A stretch of DNA of 60,835 bases from Andreprevotia chitinilytica DSM 18519 (GTDB taxonomy: Bacteria > Pseudomonadota > Gammaproteobacteria > Burkholderiales > Chitinibacteraceae). A program made the translations under genes and the position numbers. The notes below the pieces were generated by a model. The model had not been told where the DNA came from, did no database searches, and saw only the letters and a program-made list of their open reading frames with translations. This document shows positions 30,371 to 39,587 of the stretch, in pieces (positions within the stretch are counted from its first letter, which is position 1; each line of letters begins with the position of its first letter). The stretch covers positions 1-60,835 of the forward strand of contig NZ_JONM01000024.1 of the NCBI RefSeq assembly GCF_000711875.1. Direction: 5' to 3'.

Positions 30371-30973
30371 ATGGAAACGTCGTCGTTCTGGTCGGCTTTT
30401 GTGTTGTTGCTGTTGGTGACCGACCCGCTCGGCAGCATGCCGTTGTTTGTGTCGCTGATGCGGCAAGTGGCGCCGGAGCGCCACAAGCGCGTGATCATTC
30501 GTGAAGTGAGCGTGGCCTTTACGGTGCTGTTCGTGTTCATGCTGGTCGGCAAGCAGTTTCTGGCGTTGATGCACCTCTCGGAAACCTCGCTGGGCATTGC
30601 TGGTGGGGTGATCCTGTTTCTGATCGCGCTGCGGATGGTATTTCCCCAGCCGGGTGGCGTGCTTGGCGATACGCATCATGGCGAGCCGTTTATCGTGCCG
30701 CTGGCGATTCCGCTGGTCGCGGGCCCTTCTGCCTTGGCAACCGTGCTGCTGCTGGTATCGCGTGATCCGGCGCGGTTGTGGGAGTGGGTGGGGGCGCTGA
30801 CGCTGACGATGACCGTGGTCGGCCTCACGCTGGCGTTTTCAGAAAAGATCAGCCAATTGCTGGGCGATAAGGTGACAACGGCTTTCGAGCGCCTGATGGG
30901 CTTGATCCTGACTGCGATCTCGGTCGAGATGCTGCTGAGCGGCATTCGCCAATATGCGGCGACGCTGCATTGA
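30371..30973 (+). CDS. MarC-family integral membrane protein
   Basis: 200 residues with about six membrane helices and conserved motifs LLVTDPLGSMPLFVSL near the start and IPLVAGPSALATVLLL in the middle. The MarC family was once linked to multiple antibiotic resistance, but no transport activity is firmly established. ATG codons at 30365 and 30371 are both possible; GGGG precedes the second at good spacing. The stop codon lies in a 12-base tandem repeat. Confidence 0.88.
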   Translation: METSSFWSAFVLLLLVTDPLGSMPLFVSLMRQVAPERHKRVIIREVSVAFTVLFVFMLVGKQFLALMHLSETSLGIAGGVILFLIALRMVFPQPGGVLGDTHHGEPFIVPLAIPLVAGPSALATVLLLVSRDPARLWEWVGALTLTMTVVGLTLAFSEKISQLLGDKVTTAFERLMGLILTAISVEMLLSGIRQYAATLH

Positions 30974-31012
30974 TTTCCGCATTGATTTCCGCATTGATTT
31001 CCGCATTGATTT
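30969..31012. repeat. 12-base tandem repeat over the marC stop codon
   Basis: ATTGATTTCCGC occurs three times in direct succession from 30969, then ATTGATTT begins a fourth copy. The first copy contains the TGA stop of the marC-like gene, so further copies do not alter the protein. Confidence 0.85.
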
Positions 31013-31047
31013 ATTCGTGATCCGATCAAGCCTCTACAGCCTCACCG

Positions 31048-31075
31048 TTGCCCGCGGGCTACAATTCACTTAATC
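31048..31075 (+). promoter_or_regulatory. Candidate rpiA promoter
   Basis: TTGCCC (31048-31053) and TACAAT (31070-31075) are 16 bases apart and lie 54 bases upstream of the rpiA ATG. Confidence 0.45.
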
Positions 31076-31129
31076 GTTCTTCCATCTCACCACTCATTCG
31101 TTCAATCCGTCATCTGGAGTTTTTTTGTT

Positions 31130-31792
31130 ATGTCGCTCAACCAGAACCAGCTCAAGCAAGCCGCCGCCGAAGCCGCGATCGCCTACATTCCTGATGATTG
31201 CATCGTCGGGGTGGGGACCGGGTCGACGGCCAATTACTTCATTGATGCGCTGGGCAAGATCAAGGGCCGCATCGTGGGCGGTGTGTCGTCGTCCGAGGCC
31301 AGCGTGGCGCGGATGAAGGCGCTGGGCATTGCGGTGTTCGATCTGAACAGCATCGACCGGCTGCCGGTGTATGTGGATGGCGCGGACGAGATCAACCACC
31401 AGTTGCAGATGATCAAGGGCGGCGGCGCGGCGCTGACGCGCGAGAAGATCGTGTCGGCGGTGGCCGAGCAGTTTGTTTGCATCGCCGATGAAACCAAGCT
31501 GGTGAGCGTGCTCGGCACCTTCCCGCTGCCGGTCGAGGTGATTCCGATGGCGCGCTCTTATGTGGCGCGTGAGCTGGTCAAGCTCGGCGGCCATCCGGCC
31601 TATCGCGAAGGGGTGATCACCGATAACGGCAACATCATTCTGGATGTGCATGGCTTGTCGATCAGCGAGCCGGCCAAGCTGGAGGGCGAAATCAACCAGA
31701 TCGTGGGCGTTGTGGCATCGGGTCTGTTTGCGCGTCGTCGTGCCGATGTGTTGCTGCTGGGCACCCAGTCAGGCGTCAAAACCTTCCGTTGA
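31130..31792 (+). CDS. rpiA: Ribose-5-phosphate isomerase A
   Basis: 220 residues, standard length. Interconverts ribose 5-phosphate and ribulose 5-phosphate in the pentose phosphate pathway. Family motifs are present in order: [36 protein letters not shown] and the C-terminal [18 protein letters not shown] lies upstream of the ATG. Confidence 0.97.
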   Translation: MSLNQNQLKQAAAEAAIAYIPDDCIVGVGTGSTANYFIDALGKIKGRIVGGVSSSEASVARMKALGIAVFDLNSIDRLPVYVDGADEINHQLQMIKGGGAALTREKIVSAVAEQFVCIADETKLVSVLGTFPLPVEVIPMARSYVARELVKLGGHPAYREGVITDNGNIILDVHGLSISEPAKLEGEINQIVGVVASGLFARRRADVLLLGTQSGVKTFR

Positions 31793-31898
31793 TGCCTTCG
31801 GTATGGCGGATGCGGTCAGACTTTAAATATGATTGCAACTTAACCGTAACCTTGGCCTGCTAACTTCCATGAATCGTTCCCCGGAGAACCGGCGCATC

Positions 31899-32609
31899 AT
31901 GTCCGAACATATTTCCAAACAATTCGACGCCGAGCTCGAAGCTATCCGTTCCAATGTGCTCGGCATGGCCGGGCTGGTTGAAGAGCAAGTCCGTCAGGCG
32001 ATGGAAGCGCTCGCCCACGGCAATATCGAATTGATCGATCACGTGCTGGAGCAAGAAAACCGTGTCAACGAGATGCATCTGCAGCTCGACGACATGTGTA
32101 TTCACATGATCGCCCGCCGCCAGCCGGCTGCCGGCGATCTGCGCATGGTGATGACGGTAATCAAGTCGGTGGAAGATCTGGAACGCATCGGCGACAAGGC
32201 CGCGCGTATTTGCCAGCGGGCCAAGAACATCATCGATGCCGGCAAGTTGCAAGCGCCGCGCTTTCAGGAGCTGAACCATCTGGCCGATCTGGCGCTGGAC
32301 ATGCTGTCCAAGACGCTCGATGCCTTTGCCCGTCTGGATGCGGCCCCGGCCTCTGAAGTGAAGCGTGCCGACAACCAGCTCGATACCGAATACCGCGCGC
32401 TGCATCGCCAGCTGATCACGCACATGATGGAAGACCCGCGTTCGATCAGCTTCATGCTCGACATCATGTGGATTGCCAAGGCCATCGAGCGCATCGGTGA
32501 TCTGGCGGTGAACATTTCCGAGCAGGTGGTTTTCCTGGTCAAAGGTCAGGATGTTCGCCACAAGGGTCAGGAAGTGATGGACCGCGTGGCGCTGGGTCCG
32601 ACCGAGTAA
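31899..32609 (+). CDS. phoU: PhoU phosphate-signalling regulator
   Basis: 236 residues from the ATG at 31899; an ATG at 31869 is an alternative. Two PhoU three-helix bundles are visible, with metal-binding E/DxxxD motifs in VIKSVEDLERIGDKAARIC and IMWIAKAIERIGDLAVNISE. It modulates the PhoR/PhoB phosphate response and Pst transport. No pst genes are in the window; the next gene is a Ppx/GppA phosphatase, consistent with phosphate/polyphosphate control. Confidence 0.95.
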   Translation: MSEHISKQFDAELEAIRSNVLGMAGLVEEQVRQAMEALAHGNIELIDHVLEQENRVNEMHLQLDDMCIHMIARRQPAAGDLRMVMTVIKSVEDLERIGDKAARICQRAKNIIDAGKLQAPRFQELNHLADLALDMLSKTLDAFARLDAAPASEVKRADNQLDTEYRALHRQLITHMMEDPRSISFMLDIMWIAKAIERIGDLAVNISEQVVFLVKGQDVRHKGQEVMDRVALGPTE

Positions 32610-32630
32610 CAGGGTGTGAGTGTGTAGCAA

Positions 32631-32656
32631 AAGGGCAGCTTGGGCTGCCCTTCTTA
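32631..32656 (+). terminator. Terminator after phoU
   Basis: AAGGGCAGC (32631-32639) pairs with GCTGCCCTT (32644-32652), followed by CTTATTT. The T tract is weak. Confidence 0.65.
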
Positions 32657-32782
32657 TTTGCGCCATTTCCTTGCGCTATTTTGTAGGGCATTCAGTCATT
32701 TACCGCATAGCCGGCAGCGGTTATCGTGGGAGCCTGTTTCCGCACCACTCCCTTGAACAGCACCCGGTTCCCAGCTCCCCGT

Positions 32783-33721
32783 ATGCCTCACGCTTCGCAC
32801 TTCGCCGCTGTTGACCTCGGATCGAACAGCTTCCGCTTGCAAATCGCTCGCAACGACCATGGCCGCCCGACCCCGCTGATCACGCTCAAGGAGACGGTGC
32901 GGCTGGCTGCGGCGCTCGATGAGAAACATTACCTGCGCGCCAGCGGCTGTGATGAAGCGCTCGCCGCGCTGGGGCGCTTCAGCTCGCGATTGGTTGGCTT
33001 GCGGCCATCGCATGTCCGCGCCGTGGCGACCAACACCTTCCGCATTGCCCGCAATATCGATGAGTTCCTGCCACGTGCCGAAGCGGCGCTTGGCTTTCCG
33101 ATCGACATCATCGATGGCTATGAAGAGGCGCGGCTGATCTATCTGGGGGCGGCGCACAGCTTGCCGGGCTCGACTGAATCCCGTCTGGTGGTCGACATTG
33201 GTGGCGGTTCGACCGAGCTGGTGGTTGGCCGCGGTTTCGTCACCGACTGGATGAGTAGCGTGCAGCTGGGTTGCGTGACGTGGAGCAAGCAGTATTTCGC
33301 TGATGGTGTCATCACGGCGGAGCGCCTTGCGACGGCCGAGGCGGCAGCCAAGGCCGCGGTCGTGGCGCAGCGGGATGCGTTGCAGACGCACAGCTGGAAG
33401 AAGGTGATTGGCACATCGGGCACGGCACGTTCGCTCGCTGATGTGGCGGTCGCCAACCGTTTCAGCCCGGCTGGCCTGAGCGCGGACAGCATGGCGCGAA
33501 TCCGCGCCGCATTGTTGGCGGCGGGCCATGCCGACAAGGTGACGCTGCAAGGGGTGCGCGTTGATCGCCGGCCCGTGTTGGCGGGCGGTTTTGCCATCAT
33601 GGCAGCCTTGTTTGATGTATTTGGCATCGAGCACATGGATGTGACGCTGGGCGGTTTGCGCGATGGCGTGATGTATGACTTGTTGCAGCGCCAGCATGGC
33701 GAACGGGTACGGCGTGGCTAA
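32783..33721 (+). CDS. ppx: Ppx/GppA-family exopolyphosphatase (short form)
   Basis: 312 residues. The actin-like ATPase fold is clear: AAVDLGSNSFRLQIA at the N-terminus and VVDIGGGSTELVVG, then GTSGTARSLADV. It lacks the roughly 190-residue C-terminal HD-like part of E. coli Ppx, so it is of the short Ppx/GppA type. It should hydrolyse polyphosphate or pppGpp. It sits after phoU and overlaps the corA start. A polyphosphate:AMP phosphotransferase lies 9 kb away. Confidence 0.9.
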   Translation: MPHASHFAAVDLGSNSFRLQIARNDHGRPTPLITLKETVRLAAALDEKHYLRASGCDEALAALGRFSSRLVGLRPSHVRAVATNTFRIARNIDEFLPRAEAALGFPIDIIDGYEEARLIYLGAAHSLPGSTESRLVVDIGGGSTELVVGRGFVTDWMSSVQLGCVTWSKQYFADGVITAERLATAEAAAKAAVVAQRDALQTHSWKKVIGTSGTARSLADVAVANRFSPAGLSADSMARIRAALLAAGHADKVTLQGVRVDRRPVLAGGFAIMAALFDVFGIEHMDVTLGGLRDGVMYDLLQRQHGERVRRG

Positions 33722-34829
33722 ACGTCGTAACGGCTTGGGTCGTCACGGTTCGGCAGCACCGAGAAAAAGCCGCCACACCCCACGGGCCGACAAGGCCGGT
33801 TTACAGCCGGGCACCTTGTTGTACGTTGGGGAAAAGCAAGCTGAGACGACGCTGGCGACCTTGATCGAATTCGGCCCGAATGAGGGTGATTTCGTCGAGA
33901 CGACCTTCACCTCGCTGGACGAAGGACGCGAGTTTCGTCCGCGCCACGAAACCCTGTGGCTCAATCTACATGGGCTGGCCAATGTCGAGATCCTGAAGTT
34001 CGTCGGCCGCCGCTTTGGCCTGCACCCCTTGGTGCTCGAAGACATCCTCAATACCGAGCAGCGCCCCAAGGTCGAGGTCTACCCCGGTTATGTATTCATC
34101 AGTACCCGACTGATCAGCATCGATGATGCCGGTCGGGTTGAGAGCGAGCAGGTCAGTATTGTCTTGATGCATGGCGTGGTGCTGACCTTTCAGGAGCAAC
34201 CGACCGGCACCTTCGAGGGCATTCGCCAAAGCCTGAAAAATGCCCAGTCACAAGTGCGCCGGCTAGGCGCGGATTACCTCGTTTACGCGCTGCTCGATAA
34301 GCTGGTTGATCGTTACTACACCGTGCTCGAACAGCTGGGTGAGCGCAGCGAGATTCTGGAAGATGCCATTGCCGAGTGTGATGATCCGGCACAGCTGGGC
34401 GAAATCCAGGCGCTGCGCCGCAAGCTGATGTTCGTGAAACGCGGCTTGTGGCCAACGCGGGAAGTGATCAACGTATTGCAGCGCGACGACCCCGATTTCT
34501 TCCGCGACGAAACGCAACTCTATCTGCGGGACGTCTACGACCATACGGTGCAATTGATCGAAAGCACTGAGACGCTGCGCGATCTGGCCAGCACGCTGCA
34601 GGATTCCTACCGCGCCCAGCAATCGCAACGCTTGAACGAGCAGATGCGGGTGTTGACGGTGATCACCACCATCTTCATGCCGCTCACGCTGATTGCTGGC
34701 ATTTACGGCATGAATTTCGAGCATATTCCCGAGCTGCATTGGCACTTTGGTTACTACTACGCGCTCGGGTTGATGGGGGTGGTTACGCTGGGTTTGGGGG
34801 CGTATTTCTGGTTGCGGCGCTGGTTCTAA
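33696..34829 (+). CDS. corA: CorA-family magnesium/cobalt transporter
   Basis: 377 residues from the ATG at 33696. A GTG at 33714 is also plausible. A large cytoplasmic N-terminal domain precedes two C-terminal membrane helices, with the signature YGMNFEHIPEL in the loop between them. It imports Mg2+ as a pentamer. The start lies inside the end of ppx, so the two are probably co-transcribed. Confidence 0.94.
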   Translation: MANGYGVAKRRNGLGRHGSAAPRKSRHTPRADKAGLQPGTLLYVGEKQAETTLATLIEFGPNEGDFVETTFTSLDEGREFRPRHETLWLNLHGLANVEILKFVGRRFGLHPLVLEDILNTEQRPKVEVYPGYVFISTRLISIDDAGRVESEQVSIVLMHGVVLTFQEQPTGTFEGIRQSLKNAQSQVRRLGADYLVYALLDKLVDRYYTVLEQLGERSEILEDAIAECDDPAQLGEIQALRRKLMFVKRGLWPTREVINVLQRDDPDFFRDETQLYLRDVYDHTVQLIESTETLRDLASTLQDSYRAQQSQRLNEQMRVLTVITTIFMPLTLIAGIYGMNFEHIPELHWHFGYYYALGLMGVVTLGLGAYFWLRRWF

Positions 34830-34836
34830 CGCCGAG

Positions 34837-35319
34837 TCAGAGCAACCAGCCCACGGCAAATACGCCCAGCATCATGAACGCGATACCGATCTTGGCGATC
34901 GCCCCGACCACCATGCCGATCCAGGTTGCGACGCCCACTTTTCCGGCCTGATACAGATCGCGCCGCGCCAGCAATTCGCCCAATGCCGCGCCAGCGAACG
35001 GCCCGATGAGAATGCCGGGGATGCCGAAGAAGATGCCGGCCAGCGATCCCAGGAACGATCCCCACACCGCCTGCGGTGTCGCTCCTACTTTCTTGGCGCC
35101 GAGCGCGCCGGCCACGTAATCCAGTGCCATGGCGATGGCCAGCAACCCGCCAAGCAACACCAGCGTCGTGGTGCCCACATGCCGGTAACCGTCCAGCCAA
35201 GCCCCCAGCCACATCCCGCCAAACAGGAAGGGTAGGCCCGGCAGCAGCGGGAACACGGTGCCAACAAGGCCAACCACCATCAGTACGACGGCCAGGGTCC
35301 AGCCTAAAATCATGTCCAT
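34837..35319 (-). CDS. DUF456-family membrane protein
   Basis: 160 residues, almost entirely hydrophobic, with four to five predicted helices and glycine-rich motifs (GTVFPLLPGLPFLFGGMWLGAW, GIFFGIPGILIGPFAGAALGEL) typical of DUF456. Function is unknown. AAGGAACAAGG precedes the ATG. It is convergent with corA. Confidence 0.85.
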   Translation of the reverse strand: MDMILGWTLAVVLMVVGLVGTVFPLLPGLPFLFGGMWLGAWLDGYRHVGTTTLVLLGGLLAIAMALDYVAGALGAKKVGATPQAVWGSFLGSLAGIFFGIPGILIGPFAGAALGELLARRDLYQAGKVGVATWIGMVVGAIAKIGIAFMMLGVFAVGWLL

Positions 35320-35418
35320 CCTTGTTCCTTCTTGAATCGGCAGGTTGCCGGATTGCGCGGCGCTCAGGATTTTATGATTGGCGTTGTCGTGCAGGGAAGT
35401 TGCAATACTGACGCTTGC

Positions 35419-36162
35419 TCAGCGTGTGCCGGGCCAGATCGTATCGTCGAGGGCGTGGAGCGAGGGGCCGGATTCATCCAGCCGCAAGTAACCGCCGGCG
35501 CCGGCGTGCCAGTCCGGCAATACCCAGCGCGTTCCATTGATTTGGGTGTGGCGGGCGGGGCGATGCGTGTGGCCATGGATCAGCGTGGCGCTGTTGGCCC
35601 ATTGCATGGCCGCTTCCACGGCTTGAACGTTCACGTCGAGGATGTAATCCGCTTTGGCGCGATTGTGTTGCTGCGATTGCTGGCGCAATTTCGCCGCTTC
35701 ACGGTTACGCCATGAGAAGGGCAGGCGTAGCCACAGCCATTGCGTGATAGGGCTGCGGACGATGCGGCGAAAGCGCTGGTAGGCGGCATCGTCGGTGCAG
35801 TAGGCGTCACCGTGGGCTAGCAAGACCGGCATGCCGAATGGGGCAATTACGGTTGGGTCGGCCAGTAGCGCCAGTCCTGCGGCGCTGGCGAAGCGGTTGC
35901 CGCACAGGAAGTCACGATTGCCGGGCATGAAGTAGACGGGGGTGCCGGTATCGACCAGTGCCCGGATTGCTCGCACTTGCTCAGCGTAAAACGGGTCGTT
36001 CGATTGATCGTCGCCGATCCACACCTCGAACAAATCGCCAAGGATATAAAGCGCCGTCGCTTCGCGAGCTTGCCCGACGAGGAAGGCGTGAAATGCCGCC
36101 GCCGTCGCCGGATCAGCCGGAGACAGGTGCAAGTCGGAGATAAACAGGATCGGTTGGGTCAT
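35419..36162 (-). CDS. lpxH: UDP-2,3-diacylglucosamine pyrophosphohydrolase
   Basis: 247 residues using the ATG at 36162. Calcineurin-type metallophosphoesterase motifs are present: FISDLHL, YILGDLFEVWIGDD, MPGNRDFLCG, LLAHGDAYCTDD and LIHGHTHRPA. LpxH removes UMP from UDP-2,3-diacylglucosamine in lipid A synthesis, which fits a Gram-negative outer membrane. The terminator of ppiB lies just upstream. Confidence 0.95.
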   Translation of the reverse strand: MTQPILFISDLHLSPADPATAAAFHAFLVGQAREATALYILGDLFEVWIGDDQSNDPFYAEQVRAIRALVDTGTPVYFMPGNRDFLCGNRFASAAGLALLADPTVIAPFGMPVLLAHGDAYCTDDAAYQRFRRIVRSPITQWLWLRLPFSWRNREAAKLRQQSQQHNRAKADYILDVNVQAVEAAMQWANSATLIHGHTHRPARHTQINGTRWVLPDWHAGAGGYLRLDESGPSLHALDDTIWPGTR

Positions 36163-36195
36163 CTGGAGTTGCTGCAAAGCATTGCCGGCAGGAAC

Positions 36196-36222
36196 AAAAA
36201 AGCGCGGTCGTTTGACCGCGCT
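36196..36222 (-). terminator. Terminator after ppiB
   Basis: On the minus strand AGCGCGGTC/GACCGCGCT arms (36214-36222 and 36201-36209) close a four-base loop and run into six T residues (36195-36200 complement), just after ppiB. Confidence 0.88.
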
Positions 36223-36239
36223 TCTCTGTTTGGGGCGAC

Positions 36240-36740
36240 TTAGGCCAGTACTTCGGCCTTGGTGATCACCACGTCTTCTTTCGGCACATCCTGATGGAAG
36301 CCGCTGCTGCCGGTCTTCACACCCTTGATGGCGTCGACCACTTCCTTGCCCGAAACGACTTTGCCGAACACGGCGTAGCCGAAGCCTTGCGGGGTCGGGG
36401 TCTGGAAGTTGAGGAAGTCGTTGTTGGCGATGTTGATGAAGAACTGGGACGACGCCGAGTGCGGGTCCGGGGTGCGGGCCATGGCGACGGTGTAGGCCTC
36501 ATTCTTCAAGCCGTTGGCAGCTTCGTTCTTGATCGTTTCGCGGGTGTCTTTTTGCTTCAGGCCCGGCTCGAAACCGCCGCCCTGGATCATGAAGCCGTCG
36601 ATCACGCGATGAAAGATCGTGCCGTCGTAGTGGCCATCCTTCACGTATTGCACGAAGTTGGCGACGGTGATCGGTGCCTTGGCTTCGTCGAGTTCAAGCA
36701 CGATGTCGCCGTGCGTGGTGCTGAGTTTGACTTGGGTCAT
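36240..36740 (-). CDS. ppiB: Cytoplasmic cyclophilin, peptidyl-prolyl isomerase B
   Basis: 166 residues without a signal peptide. Cyclophilin core motifs: [48 protein letters not shown] and [23 protein letters not shown] precedes the ATG. A second, exported cyclophilin lies directly upstream on the same strand. Confidence 0.96.
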   Translation of the reverse strand: MTQVKLSTTHGDIVLELDEAKAPITVANFVQYVKDGHYDGTIFHRVIDGFMIQGGGFEPGLKQKDTRETIKNEAANGLKNEAYTVAMARTPDPHSASSQFFINIANNDFLNFQTPTPQGFGYAVFGKVVSGKEVVDAIKGVKTGSSGFHQDVPKEDVVITKAEVLA

Positions 36741-36805
36741 GGTGAGTTCCTTTACAGAAATCGGTACAGAAATTGGGGTTCAGCAAAGAACAGAGCAGGG
36801 CGCTG

Positions 36806-37399
36806 TTATTTTGTGGCGACAGCAGCGATTTCACGCGCGCTCTTGATCACGATCGGTTCCGCCGGTACGTCGCCTGGCACGGTTTGCACTTTGGCGATGT
36901 TGTCGACGACGTCTTGACCCACGACCACGCGACCGAAGGCGGCATAACCATAGCCATCGCGGCTGGGCCAGTTGAGGAAATCGTTGTCTTTCAGGTTGAA
37001 GTAGAACTGGCTGGTGGCCGAGTTGGGATCGCCAGTGCGAGCCATTGCGATCGTGCCGCGATCATTCTTCAGGCCTGCCTTCACGCCTTGTTGTGCTTCG
37101 TTCTTGATCGGCGCACGCGTTTGTTTCTCGTTCATCTTTGCATCCATGCCGCCGCCTTGCACCACGAAACCGGCAATGACGCGATGGAAGATCGTGCCGT
37201 CGTAGTGCTTGTCCTTTACGTACTGCAGGAAGTTGGCGACGGATTCTGGCGCAATCTCGGGATACAGCTCGACAACGATCTTGCCCTTGCTGGTGACAAA
37301 TTCGACTTGTGGCTTGCCGACTGCCTTCGCTTTGCTATCGGCGGCGAAGCCGAACGTGCTGGCAACAACCAGTGCGGCGACGAGAATCCATTGCTTCAT
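36806..37399 (-). CDS. ppiA: Periplasmic cyclophilin, peptidyl-prolyl isomerase A
   Basis: 197 residues from the ATG at 37399. The signal peptide MKQWILVAALVVASTFGFAA directs export. The cyclophilin core matches ppi[33 protein letters not shown] and ARTGDPNSATSQFYFNL. It assists proline isomerisation in the periplasm. ppiA precedes ppiB by 65 bases, so they form one transcript. Confidence 0.94.
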   Translation of the reverse strand: MKQWILVAALVVASTFGFAADSKAKAVGKPQVEFVTSKGKIVVELYPEIAPESVANFLQYVKDKHYDGTIFHRVIAGFVVQGGGMDAKMNEKQTRAPIKNEAQQGVKAGLKNDRGTIAMARTGDPNSATSQFYFNLKDNDFLNWPSRDGYGYAAFGRVVVGQDVVDNIAKVQTVPGDVPAEPIVIKSAREIAAVATK

Positions 37400-37495
37400 T
37401 GTGCTAGTCCAAACAGATGGGAAATGCCTGCAATCATAGCATGGGGCTGGTGATAAAATCGGTAGCCAGGCGAGCAAAACCAAGGAGCCCGAACC

Positions 37496-38131
37496 GTGCT
37501 GAAACTGCCCACTGTCGACCAATTGATCAGCGAATTCGACCTCGCATTGCGCACGCTGGCGGCGCCGGCGTCGAGCGTGCGTCCGCACCCGGATGCGCAC
37601 ATCGACGAGGCTGATCTTAGCGCCGAGCAGAAGCAGCATGCCGCCGGGCTGATGCGCGTCAATCACTGCGGTGAAGTCTGCGCCCAGGCGTTGTATCAAG
37701 GGCAAGCATTAACCGCTCGTGATCCGGCTACGCGTGAAGCATTGCATGAGGCTGCGCATGAAGAAGTCGAGCATCTGGCTTGGACCGAACAGCGACTGCA
37801 CGAACTGGGTAGCCACAAGAGCCTGCTCAATCCGCTGTGGTATGCCGGCAGTTTTGCCATGGGCGTGACGGCTGGTTTGATTGGCGACAAGTGGAATCTT
37901 GGTTTTCTGGCCGAGACTGAGCGGCAAGTAAGTGCTCACTTGGCGAGCCATCTGCGTGAGTTGCCGCAGCAAGATGCCAAGAGCCGCGCCATCGTCGAAC
38001 AAATGCATACGGATGAACTGAGCCATGCCGAGCAGGCTGTGGCGCTCGGGGCGGCCGATTTGCCGTTGCCTTTGCAGGTGCTGATGACAAACGTATCGAA
38101 GGTAATGACTACCCTGTCGTATCGGATATGA
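37496..38131 (+). CDS. coq7: Demethoxyubiquinone hydroxylase
   Basis: 211 residues, starting at GTG 37496 with AAGGAG upstream. Two internal repeats supply the di-iron ligands: [17 protein letters not shown] with [11 protein letters not shown], and an E of the AETERQ segment with [14 protein letters not shown]. It performs the last hydroxylation of ubiquinone synthesis, indicating aerobic respiration. Confidence 0.95.
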   Translation: MLKLPTVDQLISEFDLALRTLAAPASSVRPHPDAHIDEADLSAEQKQHAAGLMRVNHCGEVCAQALYQGQALTARDPATREALHEAAHEEVEHLAWTEQRLHELGSHKSLLNPLWYAGSFAMGVTAGLIGDKWNLGFLAETERQVSAHLASHLRELPQQDAKSRAIVEQMHTDELSHAEQAVALGAADLPLPLQVLMTNVSKVMTTLSYRI

Positions 38132-38363
38132 GTTGTTTGCTGTGGCAATGCCGTTATTCAGGTGTTGATGACCTGATTGGTTGGGTCAGGCTGGGCGGGT
38201 GTGCCAAGGCGTGTGCTGCTGAAAATACCTGATGCAAACAAGGTATTCACTGATTTTGCTGATCAGTCCGTCTTACGTCTGACTGTATTGTTTCTGCGCA
38301 GTGGCATCAGGGCAGTCTGGGTCGCTGAGCTGTACTGGGTATGAAGATTGCAAGTGAATCGAG

Positions 38364-38398
38364 CAATAAAAAACCGCCCTGAGGGCGGTTTTTTATTG
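38364..38398. terminator. Bidirectional terminator between coq7 and osmC-like gene
   Basis: A 16-base perfect stem (CAATAAAAAACCGCCC with its complement) closes a TGA loop. It has A/T tracts on both sides, so it can serve coq7 on the plus strand and the osmC-like gene on the minus strand. Confidence 0.92.
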
Positions 38399-38411
38399 CT
38401 GGTACAAGCAG

Positions 38412-38831
38412 TTACTGCGCTTCGATGATTTCGAAGTCGTGAGTGATGTCGGCCATCTTGCCCAGCATGATCGAGGCGGAGCAGTACTTCTCGGCAGAGA
38501 GCTTGATCGCCCGCTCCACCTGCTCTGGCTTGAGTGCGCGGCCCGTTACGACAAAGTGCAGGTGAATCTTGGTAAACACCTTGGGGTCGGTATCGGCACG
38601 CTCGGCATCGACTTCCACCACGCAATCACGCACGTCGGCACGGGCTTTCTTCAGGATGTGGATGACGTCGTAGGTCGAGCAGCCGGTCATGCCCATCAGC
38701 ACCATTTCCATCGGTCGCGGACCGAGATTGCGGCCGCCACCATCGGGCGGGCCATCCATCAAAACAGCGTGACCGGATTCAGATTGGGCCAGAAAGCTTA
38801 CAGCTTCGACCCATTTCAAACGAACTTTCAT
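38412..38831 (-). CDS. OsmC/Ohr-family peroxiredoxin-like protein
   Basis: 139 residues from the ATG at 38831, with GGGGGAGA upstream. The two redox cysteines of the family are visible in MGMTGCSTYDVIHIL and SAEKYCSASIML. Members reduce organic hydroperoxides; this one is of the short YhfA-like type whose substrate is less clear. It is divergent from rplM. Confidence 0.88.
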   Translation of the reverse strand: MKVRLKWVEAVSFLAQSESGHAVLMDGPPDGGGRNLGPRPMEMVLMGMTGCSTYDVIHILKKARADVRDCVVEVDAERADTDPKVFTKIHLHFVVTGRALKPEQVERAIKLSAEKYCSASIMLGKMADITHDFEIIEAQ

Positions 38832-38918
38832 AACGATCTCCCCCTGTAAGCAAAGCCGCATTCTAGCTTGGCAAAGCGGCATTCAACCATGTACGCGTTT
38901 TCCCTGCATTAGAAGCGC

Positions 38919-39044
38919 TTGATAAAGTGCGCCAGCTTTGAGAAAATGAAAGCTGGCATCAGGGCTGCAAGGCTTTGGTGCCGTCTCCTCCATCCTCCTT
39001 CTTTGGTGGAATTCAGCGCAATCCGTACGGGTTGCGTTTTTTTT
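38919..39044 (+). ncRNA. Possible small RNA or terminated leader upstream of rplM
   Basis: A weak promoter-like pair (TTGATA at 38919, GAAAAT at 38942) is followed by a perfect nine-base hairpin GCCAGCTTT/AAAGCTGGC (38931-38957), then by a hairpin with eight T residues (39017-39044). No ORF is evident. The hairpin overlaps the putative -10, so the true 5' end may be earlier. A strong promoter for rplM starts only after the terminator, so the upstream transcript would be a separate unit. Confidence 0.35.
39017..39044 (+). terminator. Intrinsic terminator upstream of rplM
   Basis: CGCAATCC (39017-39024) pairs with GGGTTGCG (39029-39036, one G-T pair), closed by GTAC and followed by eight T residues. 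Confidence 0.75.
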
Positions 39045-39064
39045 GGTTGTCTTTCACGCATGGT

Positions 39065-39094
39065 TTGACACGGGCTTGCCGACTGGGCTAGACT
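39065..39094 (+). promoter_or_regulatory. rplM-rpsI promoter
   Basis: Perfect -35 TTGACA (39065-39070) and -10 TAGACT (39089-39094) with an 18-base spacer, 39 bases before the rplM ATG. Confidence 0.75.
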
Positions 39095-39133
39095 TTGCGA
39101 CTTTCTCAAAATCAGAAACGTGGATTAGCAGTT

Positions 39134-39562
39134 ATGAAAACCTTTTCTGCCAAGCCGCACGAGGTAAAGCGCGAGTGGTTCGTTGTTGACGCAACGGACT
39201 TAGTGCTGGGTCGTCTCGCGGCTGAAATCGCCAAGCGCCTGCGTGGCAAACACAAAGCCGAATACACCCCGCACGTTGACACGGGCGACTACATCGTAGT
39301 GGTTAACGCAGACAAGATCCGCGTTACGGGTGATAAAGCTCAATCGAAGAAGTACTTCCGTCACTCCGGTCACCCGGGTGGTATCTATGAGCGTACCTTC
39401 GCCGAGATGCAAGACAAGTTCCCGGGCCGTGCGCTGGAAAAAGCGGTCAAGGGCATGCTGCCGAAGGGCCCCTTGGGCTACGCCATGCACAAGAAGCTGA
39501 AGGTTTACGCCGGCAGCGAACATCCGCACACCGCGCAACAGCCGAAAGCCCTCGCAGTCTGA
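39134..39562 (+). CDS. rplM: Ribosomal protein L13
   Basis: 142 residues. [35 protein letters not shown] and the C-terminal [30 protein letters not shown] are classic L13. It is an early-assembling 50S protein. It is co-transcribed with rpsI, 25 bases downstream, the usual pairing. Confidence 0.98.
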   Translation: MKTFSAKPHEVKREWFVVDATDLVLGRLAAEIAKRLRGKHKAEYTPHVDTGDYIVVVNADKIRVTGDKAQSKKYFRHSGHPGGIYERTFAEMQDKFPGRALEKAVKGMLPKGPLGYAMHKKLKVYAGSEHPHTAQQPKALAV

Positions 39563-39587
39563 GTGGCGCTGAACAAGGAATTGCAAA

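Noticed and set aside
30969-31012. CRISPR-like array
   Set aside because: The units are contiguous 12-base tandem copies without spacers; no CRISPR array or cas gene was seen anywhere.
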